From: Hericium rajendrae
Lineage: Eukaryota > Basidiomycota > Agaricomycetes > Russulales > Hericiaceae
Direction of reading: 5' to 3'
Assembly: GCA_033439255.1 (NCBI GenBank)
Contig: CM065891.1
Span: 248,001 to 312,000, forward strand
Length of the DNA stretch: 64,000 bases
Shown here: positions 1-10,740 of the stretch, in pieces
How positions within the stretch are numbered: the stretch's first letter is position 1
Layout of the letters: the number at the start of each line of letters is the position of its first letter
Notes under the pieces: model-generated
The model's input: only the letters and a program-made list of their open reading frames with translations
The model's database searches: none
Told to the model about the DNA's origin: nothing
Program-made: the position numbers and the translations under genes

Positions 1-544
1 GACTTGTCAGCATTGAAACTCTTACGGAGCCTTTCAGAAATATCTAATTGGCCAGTCGCACGCGTCGGCCGTCCGTTCAATACTACGAACGGTGTGCGAT
101 TGATATCTCTCGACGTATCTTGGAGGTGGTTCCTGGGTTTTCCTTGACACCCTGCCCCGATGGTTTCCGCCCTCCGGATCCCTTCCATCCTTCCCTTCGC
201 CCGGTTCTCACACTACTGACCATTTAAGCGTACGGTCTTGCGGTCCCGTCGCCATTGTCCAATTAGTATTTGACCGTTGCAATGGACCTCAATGGACGCG
301 ATTGACTCGTTGGGACTGACGCTGAAATATTAATAGGTATCCGAGGTTGTCAATATGCAGTCTAAGCGAGGCGTCAAGGCTGTGGGAGTGGGCGTCTGGG
401 GAAGCAATGGCCATGTCCGATGACTTCTGTGCGAAATGGCACGGAATTAGGAGTGACTAACATCGGTGTTCTCGGGAGCCCATGCTTTAAAAGAACGTTG
501 CTGAGAATAGACGCGATTGTCGTTCTCGCCGTTACTTTCGAAGT
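1..544. repeat. Upstream part of an inverted segmental duplication
   Basis: This stretch is the 5' flank of methyltransferase copy 1. It matches, on the opposite strand, the flank of copy 2 at about 34098-34763, which shows that the duplicated unit includes the promoter. Window position 1 corresponds to about 34763, roughly 60 bases past the stop of the unknown-family gene at 34824-36057. A third copy of that gene is therefore expected just left of this window. A TTTAAAAG stretch at 486-493 lies about 50 bases before the start codon and may act as a TATA box. Copy 2 has TATAAAAAG at a similar distance. Confidence 0.7.
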
Positions 545-1652
545 ATGTCGCGAGTCGAATTGCTCCGCGTGGATCGTCTGGGTTTAGACTCATCTCTTTA
601 TAACCTGAAAGGAGATGAAGAGACTTTCTTTAAGCAGCAGACGGGAATACAGGACGACGAAGAATTAAAGCAGCACATCATCAAGATTCAGACGGAAGCT
701 TATGCGGTGGGCGTTTCTTTTTCCCGGCTCCCAGCTTTGGGTTGACTTACGCTCTCAACTCAGATATTCCCGTTTCCTTGTATCAGCAGCTTTCACTTCA
801 CGAGGTATCCTTCCTTACTTTATACCTGCCTGCCGGTTGACTGACCTGTCTCCAAGGTTGAAGATTTCCCGTCTTCCCGCTTACCCCCAGGCTCTGAAAT
901 TAGGAAAGGAACGGCCCGGCGCCATCTTGCTTGACATCGGGTGTTGCTGTACGTACGCACTCTCTAAGAAAAGCACGCTGCTTACCTCAATGCAGTCGGC
1001 AACGACGTCTACAAGGCCGTGGCCGACGGCTATCCTATCGAGAATGTAGTCACGTCGGACCTCTACCAAGGTCAGCCAACCCACCCCGCGCTCCGTCGGC
1101 ATCCTGACACCCAATATCCCAGGATTCTGGGACGCCGGGTTAAAGCTCTTCAAGCGCACAAGCGAGACAGCCATCATACCCTTCATCCCCGGCGACGTCT
1201 TCGACCCCGCGCACCTCGCGCCCGTCCCCCCCTTCACAGCCGCCTCCCCGCCCGCCTCGCCCCGTCCCGCCCTGCAGGGCCTGACCTCGCTGAACCCCCT
1301 CCGCGGGCACGTCTCCGTGATCCACGCCTCGGCCTTCTTCCACCTCTTCGACGAAGCGCGCCAGCTGCACCTCGCGCGTGCGCTCGCGGGCCTGCTCGCG
1401 CCCGAGCCGGGCTCTCTGATCTTCGGGCAGCACGGCGGCGCGCCCGAGGAGGCGGGCGAGGTCCGCGTTCTGGGCGCGACGATGTTCTGCCACTCGCCCG
1501 CGAGCTGGGCGGCGCTGTGGGACGGGGTCGTGTTTGAGAAGGGCACGGTTAGAGTTGAGGCGGAGGTCCAGGTGATTGAGAGAGAAGATGTCAGGCGCGA
1601 GGCGGAGGACGCGAAGCTTTATTGGCTTAATTGGTCTGTGACGAGGTTGTGA
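545..1652 (+). CDS. AusD-like SAM-dependent methyltransferase, copy 1
   Basis: Five exons give 299 residues: 545-706, 764-804, 857-948, 996-1070 and 1123-1652. All introns are GT-AG and the frame is kept throughout. The N-terminal helix region (LYNLKGDEETFFKQQTGIQD) is followed by the SAM-binding motif I, LLDIGCCFGNDV, formed across the exon 3/4 junction. A methyltransferase C-terminal half ends in YWLNWSVTRL. Similar basidiomycete proteins resemble the AusD/Trt5 methyltransferases of meroterpenoid pathways; the substrate here is unknown. No biosynthetic core enzyme (polyketide synthase or terpene cyclase) lies nearby, so a secondary-metabolism role is only a family-based guess. Two paralogs lie at 32989-34097 and 53668-54775 with the same exon plan. 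Confidence 0.85.
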
Positions 1653-2241
1653 GTGAGTAGTGTGTGGATCGTTGCGACGTGTCGCCGGCTGGGCGGGACG
1701 ACGTGTGACCCGAAACCGATGGTCGTTCGTATTGACAGCTCCAGTTTCGAGGGAAGGAAGGAAGGAAGTTTATTCCGCAGCGGTCCCAATAAGGAACACA
1801 TCTTGCTAGAAAACATGACATCGAATTCTACTCACCGACTGCATCGAAGTCGCAAAGCCGCCCGGAGCGTCGCCCTCCGAATTAGTTCACTAGTAATGCT
1901 CACCTTTCAGCATCACGGCACCCAGCGCAGGGCCACGAGCAGCACGAAATACACCGACGGCGGGTACGCTTCCAATGACTCCGAAAGCCTCCTATGATCC
2001 CAAAGCAGTAGTATACAAAGACGCAAGCGAGAGTACAGCGCGCGAAAGCGGATATGTACGGCCCGTCCGCGCCCGCGGACGAGGGAATAAAATAAAACAG
2101 GTCTACGCGATCGAAGGGACTCCAGCCCGTAGTGCGAGAAGACGAACAGACGCACACAGGGACCCATCTACGCGGCCTGCTGACTGCCCAAACCATCCGC
2201 GCCTCAGCGAAGTAACACAACACACAAACGAAACGAGCGAC
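1653..2241. other. Intergenic, nothing recognised
   Basis: This gap separates the ends of the convergent methyltransferase and membrane-protein genes. Only short overlapping open frames are present and none resembles a known protein. A short GGAAGGAAGGAA run sits at about 1753-1768. Confidence 0.5.
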
Positions 2242-3643
2242 TCACGCCATGCCGCCGTACCCCATCGACTGCCCCTGCTCCGCAAGCTTGCGCTGCCGGA
2301 ACGCCTTGCGGTACTTCGTGCGCTCGTACGTGACGAGCCCGACGACGATGAGCGCGATGACGGAGATGCCCGCGAAGATGCCCAGCCCGATCGGCAGCAC
2401 GCTCAGCTTCTTGCCCGGGATCTGGAACGCGGCGGCCGGGCTCGCGCTCGCGGAGGCGCTTGAGGACGCGAGGTCGGGCGCTGCGGTCGCGCTTGCGTTG
2501 TCTGAGGCTACGGCGCCGGCTGCTGTGGCCGCGGCGCTGGTGCTGTCCGCCGCGCTGCTGACTGCCGCACTGCTGCTGCCCGCCGCGCTGCTGCTGCCCG
2601 CCAGGGCTGTGACGCTCGCCAATGGGATCGACGACACACCCTAGAAAGAGATGAGATCTCTTTTTTCATCTGCGCGCATGAACGGAGACACGTACGTTGG
2701 CGGAGGCTGCTGGGGCAGCGACGCTAGTAAGGGCAGCTGACGAGACCGCCGAGGCCGCTGCACTGCTCGAAGCAGACGCGCTAGATGCCGACGCATCCGT
2801 GCTGCTTGCAGCGGACGCGGTCGAGGATGCGTCTGTAGTGCTCGCAGCAGACGCCGCAGAGTCGGTGGCACTGACGGTGGCGCTGGCGCTATCGGTCGCA
2901 GTCGCACTGGCACTAGCGCTGCTGTCCGCGTTCCCACCCCCCGCATTATTCGCGCCCATGGAGTAGGTGCATTGTTTGACCTCCTTGACGAGATTCTTAT
3001 GTCCTTTAGCAGGCGAGAGTGTGATTTGGCATGTTTCGGTTACGGGGCCGAGGGTCCTGTAGGCGTCGAAGACAGGTCAGTAACGGGTCGAGGTCGAAGG
3101 GCCAAAGCGAAAGAGAAATGCCACTGCGAGATAGCATGGGGTGATGAAGCGCAAATCCATCAGCGCAACTGCCGGACGTGTTGCTCTCATACTGTCACAA
3201 TGAAGTCCCGGAAGTCCATTCCGACGGACATTCACCGCGAATGGGATGCTTCACCAGTCGATTCCGCGCATGGCAACGATAACCGCCGCGTGAGCTGAGT
3301 TGCAACCGTCCGACGCGCTGCTAAACCCTCCGATGCCACGATCTGGACCACTTGAGCCCTCAATCTGCCCCGCACCCTCCCCATGCCTCCCAATACATGG
3401 CAATCAATCCAGAGAAGATAAGACGTGCACTCACGTATTCGTGACCTGCACCGTCTGCACCGTTACGGCCTGCTTCGTCGGGTCGCCAGCTTGACGACGG
3501 TACACAGTCTCAGTCGTCCTCCGCAGCTCGACCGGCGCGGGTTTCGCAGCGACACAGCCGAGCAGCGCGAGCACGACGACAGCATAGAACAGAAAAATAG
3601 GTGAAAAGGGGGAAACGGAGAAGAGCTTGTGACGGCGCTGCAT
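2242..3643 (-). CDS. Secreted Ser/Ala-rich single-pass membrane protein
   Basis: Three exons (3643-3435, 3056-2696, 2640-2242) join in frame to give 322 residues. The N-terminus has a basic start and a long hydrophobic stretch (FLFYAVVVLALLGCVA) that looks like a signal peptide. Residues about 110-265 are a Ser/Ala/Thr low-complexity region, probably heavily O-glycosylated. A hydrophobic helix (GLGIFAGISVIALIVVGLV) near residues 285-305 is followed by a basic cytosolic tail (YERTKYRKAFRQRK). The layout resembles fungal cell-wall sensors of the Mid2/Wsc type or SKG6-like membrane proteins, but I see no WSC or other named domain. Two cysteines flank a short conserved-looking segment just before the Ser-rich region. 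The function is unknown. Confidence 0.75.
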
Positions 3644-4089
3644 CTTGAGAAAAATGGAAAGACCTGAGCGCTGGGCGAGGCAGAAAAGGATAAGTTAAGG
3701 AATGGGAGTGCCGGCTCCTGCAAGGTGGGCTCGAGGTCGTGTTTGAGAATGAGAAAGTAGAAAGAAAAGAAGGAAAGAACGGGCGATGGCCTCCAGGGCA
3801 GGAGAACGCGATGGTCGAAGGGAGGAACAATGGGCGGCAACATAACAAAATCGTTGTCCGCCATTGTAACCTTCCTTTTCGGGGTCACAATCAAGGCAAT
3901 GCCCTTTCTTGATCCGCCGTATCGGCCTCTGCAATTTCGTAACTACAGCTTGCACCGCAACCACACCATAGCAACGCGTCTCGCCGTGTCCAGTCCCGTC
4001 TCACTGACGACCGAGGGTGTCCAGAATCGCCTGGCCGCCGCTGAGCGCCGCGCGAAGGTCCCTCGTTCCAGAGTCCCAATGCATGCTTA

Positions 4090-4115
4090 CAGCCGTTTAC
4101 AAATCGATAGGCCTT
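4090..4115 (+). repeat. Left terminal inverted repeat
   Basis: This 26-base repeat starts CAGCCGTTTACA and ends AGGCCTT. It matches the reverse complement of 10643-10668 exactly and is preceded by TA at 4088-4089. Confidence 0.85.
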
Positions 4116-4320
4116 GCCTAGCCGAAGTTTATGCACTGGAGACGGACTTTAAAAACCAGGCGGAGCTCAAATTCAATTTGACAGTGTTTGGGCAGTAGCC
4201 CGCGAATTCTCACTGAGTCGTCACAGAGTCCTCTACTGTACGAATCTAGCCACCGAGCAATGGTACGATGGTGGCAAGAGGACAGAAAATAAATCATGTC
4301 ATAGCCCTCTGATTTTTCAG

Positions 4321-4328
4321 ATATAAAA
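4321..4328 (+). promoter_or_regulatory. TATA-like box of the transposon accessory gene
   Basis: ATATAAAA lies about 45 bases before the start codon at 4368 and is well inside the element. The accessory gene therefore seems to carry its own promoter. Confidence 0.45.
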
Positions 4329-4367
4329 GTGAGAAGGGCATGCCATAGGACGGCACACATTCTTGAA

Positions 4368-6674
4368 ATGGTTCGTGGTATCTCAGACCAACCTGTCGAC
4401 GGACACCCCCTTCCTCGTCAACCTCCGACTCGTGTAGAGGACGGCAGGCTACCACCCGCTCATCATGGTGCTGCGCCGCATGCATTACCACCCGCTATGC
4501 AGGCGACATATCCGCTACATGCCCCGCATCCTCTCCCACTGCACGCACCGTGTCCTATTGCGCCAGCTGCCCAACCCCCGGTCTTGATGCATGCTCCTCC
4601 TGGCTATCAGGCTGCTCCAGCTTATTATGCTCAGCACTTACTTTCACGTCCTCATCCCGCTCATTTTCCGCCACCAATGCAAGCCCTGCAGCATCCTGCT
4701 TTTGGACGACTTGAATATCCCTTCGCTGGTCCACCTGGTTTTTATCATGCCCAACCGCCTTACGCAGTAGCAGCTCCGATGCAGCTCACGACCCCAATGC
4801 TTCCGCGGTTGCCCGCAGGATATGTGCAGCAAGACGCACCGCCAGCCAATGCTCCTGCGCCGTCACACCCTGTTCAGCGTGCACGGAGAGCTAATGATAG
4901 TGATCGACCTTCATCATCCGGTGGTAGACGTCGTCCACGCGACAGAAACTATCCTAACGCACAGTCACAACCTGGAGGTAAGCCTTCGTGATTGTTGTTA
5001 ATTTGAACACGCTAACTCACTCGTCATGCCTATGCAGTCTGGATGTTTGACACGGGTGTCACAACTGGCAATTCAAGACGTGTTTTCAATACCACGACTG
5101 CTATGACCTGGAATGAATTTCGTGCCAAAGCTCTCCAGAAATTCGAGGTCCCAGAGAACAACGTGCAGATGGCCTGGAAGCTCGGCAGCGACAGTTCAAG
5201 GTATTTGCTGTTGACCAATGAGGACGATTGGGCAGGACTGGTCGACAAGATCAAGACGAAGGCTCTCAACGCAAAGAGTCGCGCTGTGAGTCTAGAAATC
5301 AAGAACATTGTGAGTTTTGTGCTTTCGAATGGTTTGTATTGTGCTTAACATTTTGATTCTCATAGGCTAAGGCGCCCACCGATGAGAAGCCCAACTCGAA
5401 GAAAAACAAGCGCACCCGACAGGATTTCGATCAGGCGAGCAACCTAGAGGTCGAACTAACACACAATGAACGGGCGTTGGAGACTTTGCGAGCTGCGACA
5501 CAATGCGAGCTGCATCATGGGCACTGCTGGATCCGGAAGGGTGCTGATGTTAATAATCATATGCGCATGGATCATGCACAGATGACGCTCTGGGCGAAGC
5601 ATATTGTAAGTGTAGTTCCATCTTGTCGTGAGAATCCTGCAGCTCACCCGTATTATGCAGTCTGAGGGTCATGCTACAGTTTTTCAGCCACCAAACGTAC
5701 AGGCCTTCGATCCCCAGCCTACGAGGCGAGCTCGCTCCTCCCAAGGAAGCCCCGATGTCTATGTTACCATGAACTTTGCGACTCCGGATCAAGCTTCGCA
5801 ATCATCAGTACCTGCAGCCTACACCGTCTCAGTGAATAGTGGTGTCTCGCAGGGACATACCATGGCTGCTTCCCACACGCGCGCAGGCAAAGACTGCATG
5901 AATCTTCCTTATCCGCTGAACGGGCAGTCACCACCTCCTGGCCCACCCATTCCCTTTCCACCATTGCCGAGAGGCTGGACGTCTCGCTATCAGCTCCCCT
6001 GTTCTCCATCGCCCTCGTTCTCATCAGTCACTGGCCCTTCGCACCTGAAGCGTCGTTCTCCGTCACCCTCGTCAGTTGCTGGTCCTTCGCGCCCGAAGTC
6101 CGCTCGTGGTCTGCGACACTTGCAAGATATCCCACCCCCCCGGCTTGTATTTCCGTCTATCGAGCATCTCACCGAACATTTACAAGTGGTCGATCCTGAG
6201 TACAACTACTCAGAATTGCTAGAAGAGCTCAACGAAATGGGACATACCGATGTTCAGCAGCTTTTGACGATCCCGGTGGAGTTGTTGGCTAATATGGGCA
6301 ACAATCTCGGTCAACAGAGGGCAAAAGAACTTCGCAAGTGTGCCAAGCACATTCTCCTACCTGCTTTCCTTGGCGACTCTTCATCCGGCTCAGATAGTGA
6401 ACAGATCACCGACGCTGGTGTTTCTCGATCTGCAGGAACGGGCGAGGCGCCAGCCAAGCATCGCAAAGTCGCGATGACACCGACGGGTAGTAGTCTGAGA
6501 ATCAAGTTCGAAAGCGAAGATGTCAAGCTCAGTTGGTCTGACGTTGATCAGGAAAATGCACAGGAGGCAGACAATGATGGCGGTCATAGTGAGAGCTCCC
6601 GCTGGGATGGGAGTGAAGGAATGTCGTCTTGGGATGGAAGTGAGGTTGACGAACTTGAGAACGACACTGACTAG
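4368..6674 (+). CDS. Transposon accessory protein, PB1-like and SAM-like regions
   Basis: Four exons (4368-4977, 5038-5309, 5366-5605, 5661-6674) join in frame into 711 residues. Residues 1-200 are Pro/His/Ala-rich and end in an Arg-rich stretch. Residues about 205-295 (WMFDTG...SLEIKNI) look like a ubiquitin/PB1-type fold. A Cys/His-rich segment follows (CELHHGHCWIRK ... HAQMTLWAKHI). Near residues 540-600 a helical segment (ELNEMGHTDVQQLLTIPVEL) resembles a SAM domain. The C-terminus is acidic. I know similar agaricomycete hypothetical proteins but no function for them. Position inside the TIR element, convergent to the transposase, suggests a helper or target-binding role. The domain calls are by eye only. 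Confidence 0.65.
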
Positions 6675-7202
6675 AACTAACAGACACTGGGGTGAGCGAT
6701 TTTACATTACAGAACTTGTTGATACCTCGTAATTCTCCGCAAGCGGTAGCTTTCCCACCGGGTTTTGATGCACCCGCCTTGCGAAGGGTACATACAATAG
6801 TATTTCATCTATGCCTTGACGCTTTACCATAATCATTTTATATTCGTAATGCATAAATTGTGGTCACTGCACCTTTTACATCCATTGCCAGCACTGTCAC
6901 CAATCAAATACAGCTTGTGGCCTGCAGATGAGACCATCGTACGTGCAATCACCATTGATACCTATACAGGCAGATCATCAGCACGAGGTGATGCAGCGGT
7001 GACAGGGACGGTGACGGCCTCGCAGCATCTGTGCGAGCTTTGCCATCGCGTCGCTCAAGATGGCTGGCCGGCTGAGATAGTGCGCGTGCTGCCTTCTCAA
7101 CGCCGCGGGCAGTATTGACTGTGTCCACATGTATTGTGCGTCCGCCACGAGCGGGATCAACCTAGTGCAAATACGAATTCATCATTACAAGATTACATCC
7201 AC
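6675..7202. other. Gap between the two transposon genes
   Basis: This is the 3' space between the convergent accessory gene and transposase. I see no further gene here. Short open frames on both strands have no recognisable match. Confidence 0.5.
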
Positions 7203-7529
7203 CTACGCAAGATATTCGCTATGACGAAACCACCCAATTGCGTGTTCTGGCGTTACCTGGTATACTGCATGCCAGATCAGACCATACGGATCAGCACCAG
7301 CACCTTCTGTTTCTATTAGAACGTAATCCCGGTTAGTGCGCAACCAAGTCTTGATGAACGAAAACGCCTCCTCGATGGGGTTTAAGTCTGGGGAATAGGC
7401 CGGTAGATAGAGGAGGCGCATGCCACTGATATAGATCAGTCAGCAAATGGACCCTACGAAAGCGATACACTCACCGTTCTTCTATCATCTCACGGATACC
7501 AGGAACCTTGTGGATGGATGCGTTATCCA

Positions 7530-7539
7530 TCACGAGCAC
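7530..7539. repeat. Left target-site duplication of the nested element
   Basis: TCACGAGCAC here is repeated exactly at 9654-9663, on the other side of the inserted element. It is part of the transposase codons around VLVMDN. Confidence 0.8.
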
Positions 7540-9653
7540 ACAATACAGTGACTTTGGCCGCAACCTACGGGCCAGACAAAAGTGGCCTAAGGCCGTAAGT
7601 TACAGGCTGGTCAAACCCAGCTGGAATGAGGGTTTTTGGTCCGTAAGCTATGGGCCAGCTGGATCTGGGAATAGACCATAAGTTACGGGTCAGCTTATAT
7701 AGATGTGTACCATAGGTTACAGTGGAGCTGGCAGGGGGTATCTCTTGGGTGCCGGACTAATGGAATTAAATCAGAACCAGACTACTTTTTCTAGCTTCGG
7801 ACTGCTTTTTTAGGGCTCGGACTAGTGGTTGAAAATTGAACTGGATTACATAAGATAACACAGGACTACGGACTATAGAACATTATGGAATAGGACTATC
7901 AGACAGGACTTCGGACTCGTATTGAATAAGACTTCGGACTATTCCACAGGACTTCGGACTACTCTATAGGACTTCGGACTACTCCATAGAACTTCGGACT
8001 ACTTAATAAAACTTCGGACTCTGAACTAGACTAAGGACTCTGAACTTTGGACTTCAGATTGAGAACTTCGGATTAAGAATTATAAAATAAGACTATAGAC
8101 AACAGACTTCGGACTAGGACTTAAAACTCCGGAACATGACTCCGGACTCTAGACTACTACAGATCAAAGACTTCGGACTCCAGACTCCGGACTTCGGACC
8201 TCGGACCTCGGACTATAGCCTTGAGACTTCAGACTAAAGTCTAAATAATAGAATGAAACTAAGGATTATAAGCTAGCATTCTTGAGAGCTTGTTTAAAGT
8301 AGTGGCACAGTAATTCATTTGATGTGATATAGCTGCAACACAGTGACTATACTCAGCGGAGTTACAATATTAGATGTTGGTGATTGCCGAGCACTACATC
8401 AGAGGCTAATTTTTAGACTTTACTAACTTATATCTGCCATCTCATATACTATAGTATCTTAAATATAAATCTGTTGCATTTAATAATATTATATGAGTTG
8501 AAAGTATATGCTGTTATTTTTGCTAATTTTATAGTATTTGATTTGATTTGTTATGACTCAAATACCGAGAATCTAGATATGGGTCTTGTGGCTGTACAAC
8601 TAAAGACACGTCAACTTGAAAGTTTGATTGTTACTAGCTACTATTGTTTTGTCCTGCTCTTTTTCTTCATCCTATAATAATTTAATTCAAAACTCAAGTA
8701 GCCTTTTTTATATACAAATTAGTCTGTTGAATAATTTTAGAATATATATTTATAGTTCTTAGTTCTATCTTATAGTCCATAGTCTGATCATAGATCTTAT
8801 AGTCCTTAGGCTAATTTTCTGATTCTAAATCTGTCTTTGTAGTTCTTAGTTCTATTTTATAGTCCTTTGTTTTATTTTGTAGTCCTTAATTTGATTTTAT
8901 CATTAAATTAGTCCTGATGCCTCACTTATGGTTCAGTCTAAAGTTCAAAGGCTATAGTCCAAGGTCCGAGGTCCGAAGTCCGGAGTCTGGAGTCCGAAGT
9001 CTTTGATCTGTAGTAGTCTAGAGTCCGGAGTCATGTTCCGGAGTTTTAAGTCCTAGTCCGAAGTCTGTTGTCTATAGTCTTATTTTATAATTCTTAATCC
9101 GAAGTTCTCAATCTGAAGTCCAAAGTTCAGAGTCCTTAGTCTAGTTCAGAGTCCGAAGTTTTATTAAGTAGTCCGAAGTTCTATGGAGTAGTCCGAAGTC
9201 CTATGGAGTAGTCCGAAGTCCTATAGAGTAGTCCGAAGTCCTGTGGAATAGTCCGAAGTCTTATTCAATACGAGTCCGAAGTCCTGTCTGATAGTCTTAT
9301 TCCATAATCTTCTATAGTCCGTAGTCCTGTGTTATCTTATGTAATCCAGTTCAATTTTCAACCACTAGTCCGAGCCCTAAAAAAGCAGTCCGAAGCTAGA
9401 AAAAGTAGTCCGGTTCTGATTTAATTCCATTAGTCCGGCACCCAAGAGATACCCCCTGCCAGCTCCACCGTAACCTATGGTACACATCTATATAAGCTGA
9501 CCCATAACTTATGGTCTATTCCCAGATCCAGCTGGCCCGTAGCTTACGGACCAAAAACCCTCATTCCAGCTGGGTTTGACCAGCCCATAACTTACGGCCT
9601 TAGGCCACTTTTGTCTGGCCCGTAGGTTGCGGCCAAAGTCACACCATTGACTG
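7540..9653. mobile_element. Nested 2.1 kb long-inverted-repeat element
   Basis: The two arms, about 7540-8250 and 8930-9653, are imperfect inverted copies of roughly 710 bases. The ends share GTGACTTTGGCCGC followed by matching sequence. Each arm contains a degenerate tandem array built on GACTTCGGACT (about 7910-8220 and its mirror at 8960-9290). The central 680 bases are AT-rich and hold only a chance open frame at 8474-8677. A 10-base target duplication (7530-7539 and 9654-9663) flanks it. The long arms and the 9-11-base duplication are typical of MULE-like or foldback elements. No transposase is present, so it is non-autonomous. Confidence 0.8.
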
Positions 9654-9663
9654 TCACGAGCAC
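9654..9663. repeat. Right target-site duplication of the nested element
   Basis: This is an exact copy of the TCACGAGCAC at 7530-7539 and marks the right border of the nested insertion. Confidence 0.8.
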
Positions 9664-10642
9664 TGAATTACGATTCGGGAAGGGTTGCATTTGTTCGAGC
9701 AAATCAGAGACAAAATCAAAAAAAAGGGCGCCGGTCACGGGTCGGTCAAAAACGTCAAGATGGATGATGCCATCCAACGAGAGCGCGGGGAGAATGGAGT
9801 ACCTGGGTTCAAACACGTTAGCATATTGAGAGATTCTATTCACATTTTTGTACCGTTTTCCTCGGATAAAAAAGTCGCGGCGACGTGCGCGGTTGCCTAT
9901 GGGGGCCCATCCATAGGGTCGCCGCAATGTCAGGCGGTTAAAGTGGCTTTCATCGACAAATACCAGTTGTTCAGGCTGGTACTGTTCGCCAATAAGAAGT
10001 CGATAAGCAAGCCGATGCTGTTCATTGCGCTCAATCGCAGGCCTTGTAATCTAGGAATATATTTAATATACTTGTACACGCAAAGAAATTTAGATTATAC
10101 CTTTTTCCTTGAGAAACCTTGACGTCGGAGTGTCCTCCAGATTGTAGCGAGAGAGACATCCACGCGGCAAACCTCTCGTAGAAGATGTTGAAGTTCCTGG
10201 AGGCTATAGTCTGGCTGCCTCTCTATGCAGCTCTCCAAGAACTGGGCCAGATGTCAGTATGATCTACAGAGAGGATAGTGCTTTCTCACTTACATGTGCA
10301 TCAAGAGCGTCAAGCATGCGGGGGCGACCATTGACAACGGGTACACGTGTGACATTGCCCGTTCGCCAGAAAGTCTGTCGGAGTCGCCGGATAGAGCGTT
10401 CGCTGATTCCAGTTAGCCGTCGGATTTCCGCGTGAGTAACGCCATGCACAGTCATGTGCAGCGCGATCTCTTTGTGCTCTTTCGGTATATGTCGCCGCAC
10501 CATGGATGGGACAAGGGCAGCAGAGGCGCGACAGCGCGCGACGTGGCCTGTGGCTGTGGGAATCGTGAACAATCTCCGACCGTCTCCGACCTTCGCCGAC
10601 TCAAAAACCTTGTTCATGATGTCTACACCTATTTTTTTAGGG

Positions 10643-10668
10643 AAGGCCTATCGATTTGTAAACGGCTG
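10643..10668 (-). repeat. Right terminal inverted repeat
   Basis: This exact reverse complement of 4090-4115 is followed by TA at 10669-10670. It lies between the transposase start and the end of the P5B ATPase gene. Confidence 0.85.
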
Positions 10669-10740
10669 TAAAAGAAAGTCGTTCTGTGTTTAATGCATGC
10701 TATGATATTCTAGGTAAATTGTAGATATAGGCTGTATCTG

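Larger units (their letters stand above)
7203..10617 (-). pseudogene. IS630/Tc1-type DDE_3 transposase, interrupted
   Basis: The start at 10617 encodes an N-terminal helix-turn-helix region (HAEIRRLTGISERSIRRLRQ). After short introns come a second helical segment ending RRQGFSRKK and the catalytic core. VFVDESHFN holds the first Asp (about 9945). A second Asp lies in VMDN next to the insertion point. NPIEEAFSFIK near 7370 holds the Glu. The intron before GMRLLYLPAYSPDLNP is at about 7432-7476, and the stop at 7203 follows GWFRHSEYLA. The element at 7540-9653 separates the second and third acidic residues, so this copy should be inactive. Apart from that insertion the frame looks intact, so loss of function is probably recent. 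Confidence 0.85.
4090..10668. mobile_element. TA-flanked TIR DNA transposon with two genes
   Basis: An exact 26-base inverted repeat beginning CAGCCGTTTACA stands at 4090-4115 and 10643-10668. Similarity runs on to about 30 of 31 bases. Each end is bordered by a TA dinucleotide (4088-4089 and 10669-10670), as expected for Tc1/mariner/IS630 insertion. Inside are an accessory gene (4368-6674, plus strand) and a convergent DDE_3 transposase (7203-10617, minus strand). A second element at 7540-9653 is nested in the transposase. Without it the unit would be about 4.5 kb. The transposase start lies only 26 bases inside the right repeat. Confidence 0.8.

Noticed and set aside
8474-8677. 67-residue open frame in the nested element
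   Set aside because: It sits in an AT-rich loop and has hydrophobic low-complexity composition with no match to transposase motifs.
7900-9300. CRISPR-like array from regular GACTTCGGACT repeats
   Set aside because: The repeats are short, irregular and lie in both arms of an inverted-repeat element in a eukaryotic genome. There are no unique spacers.
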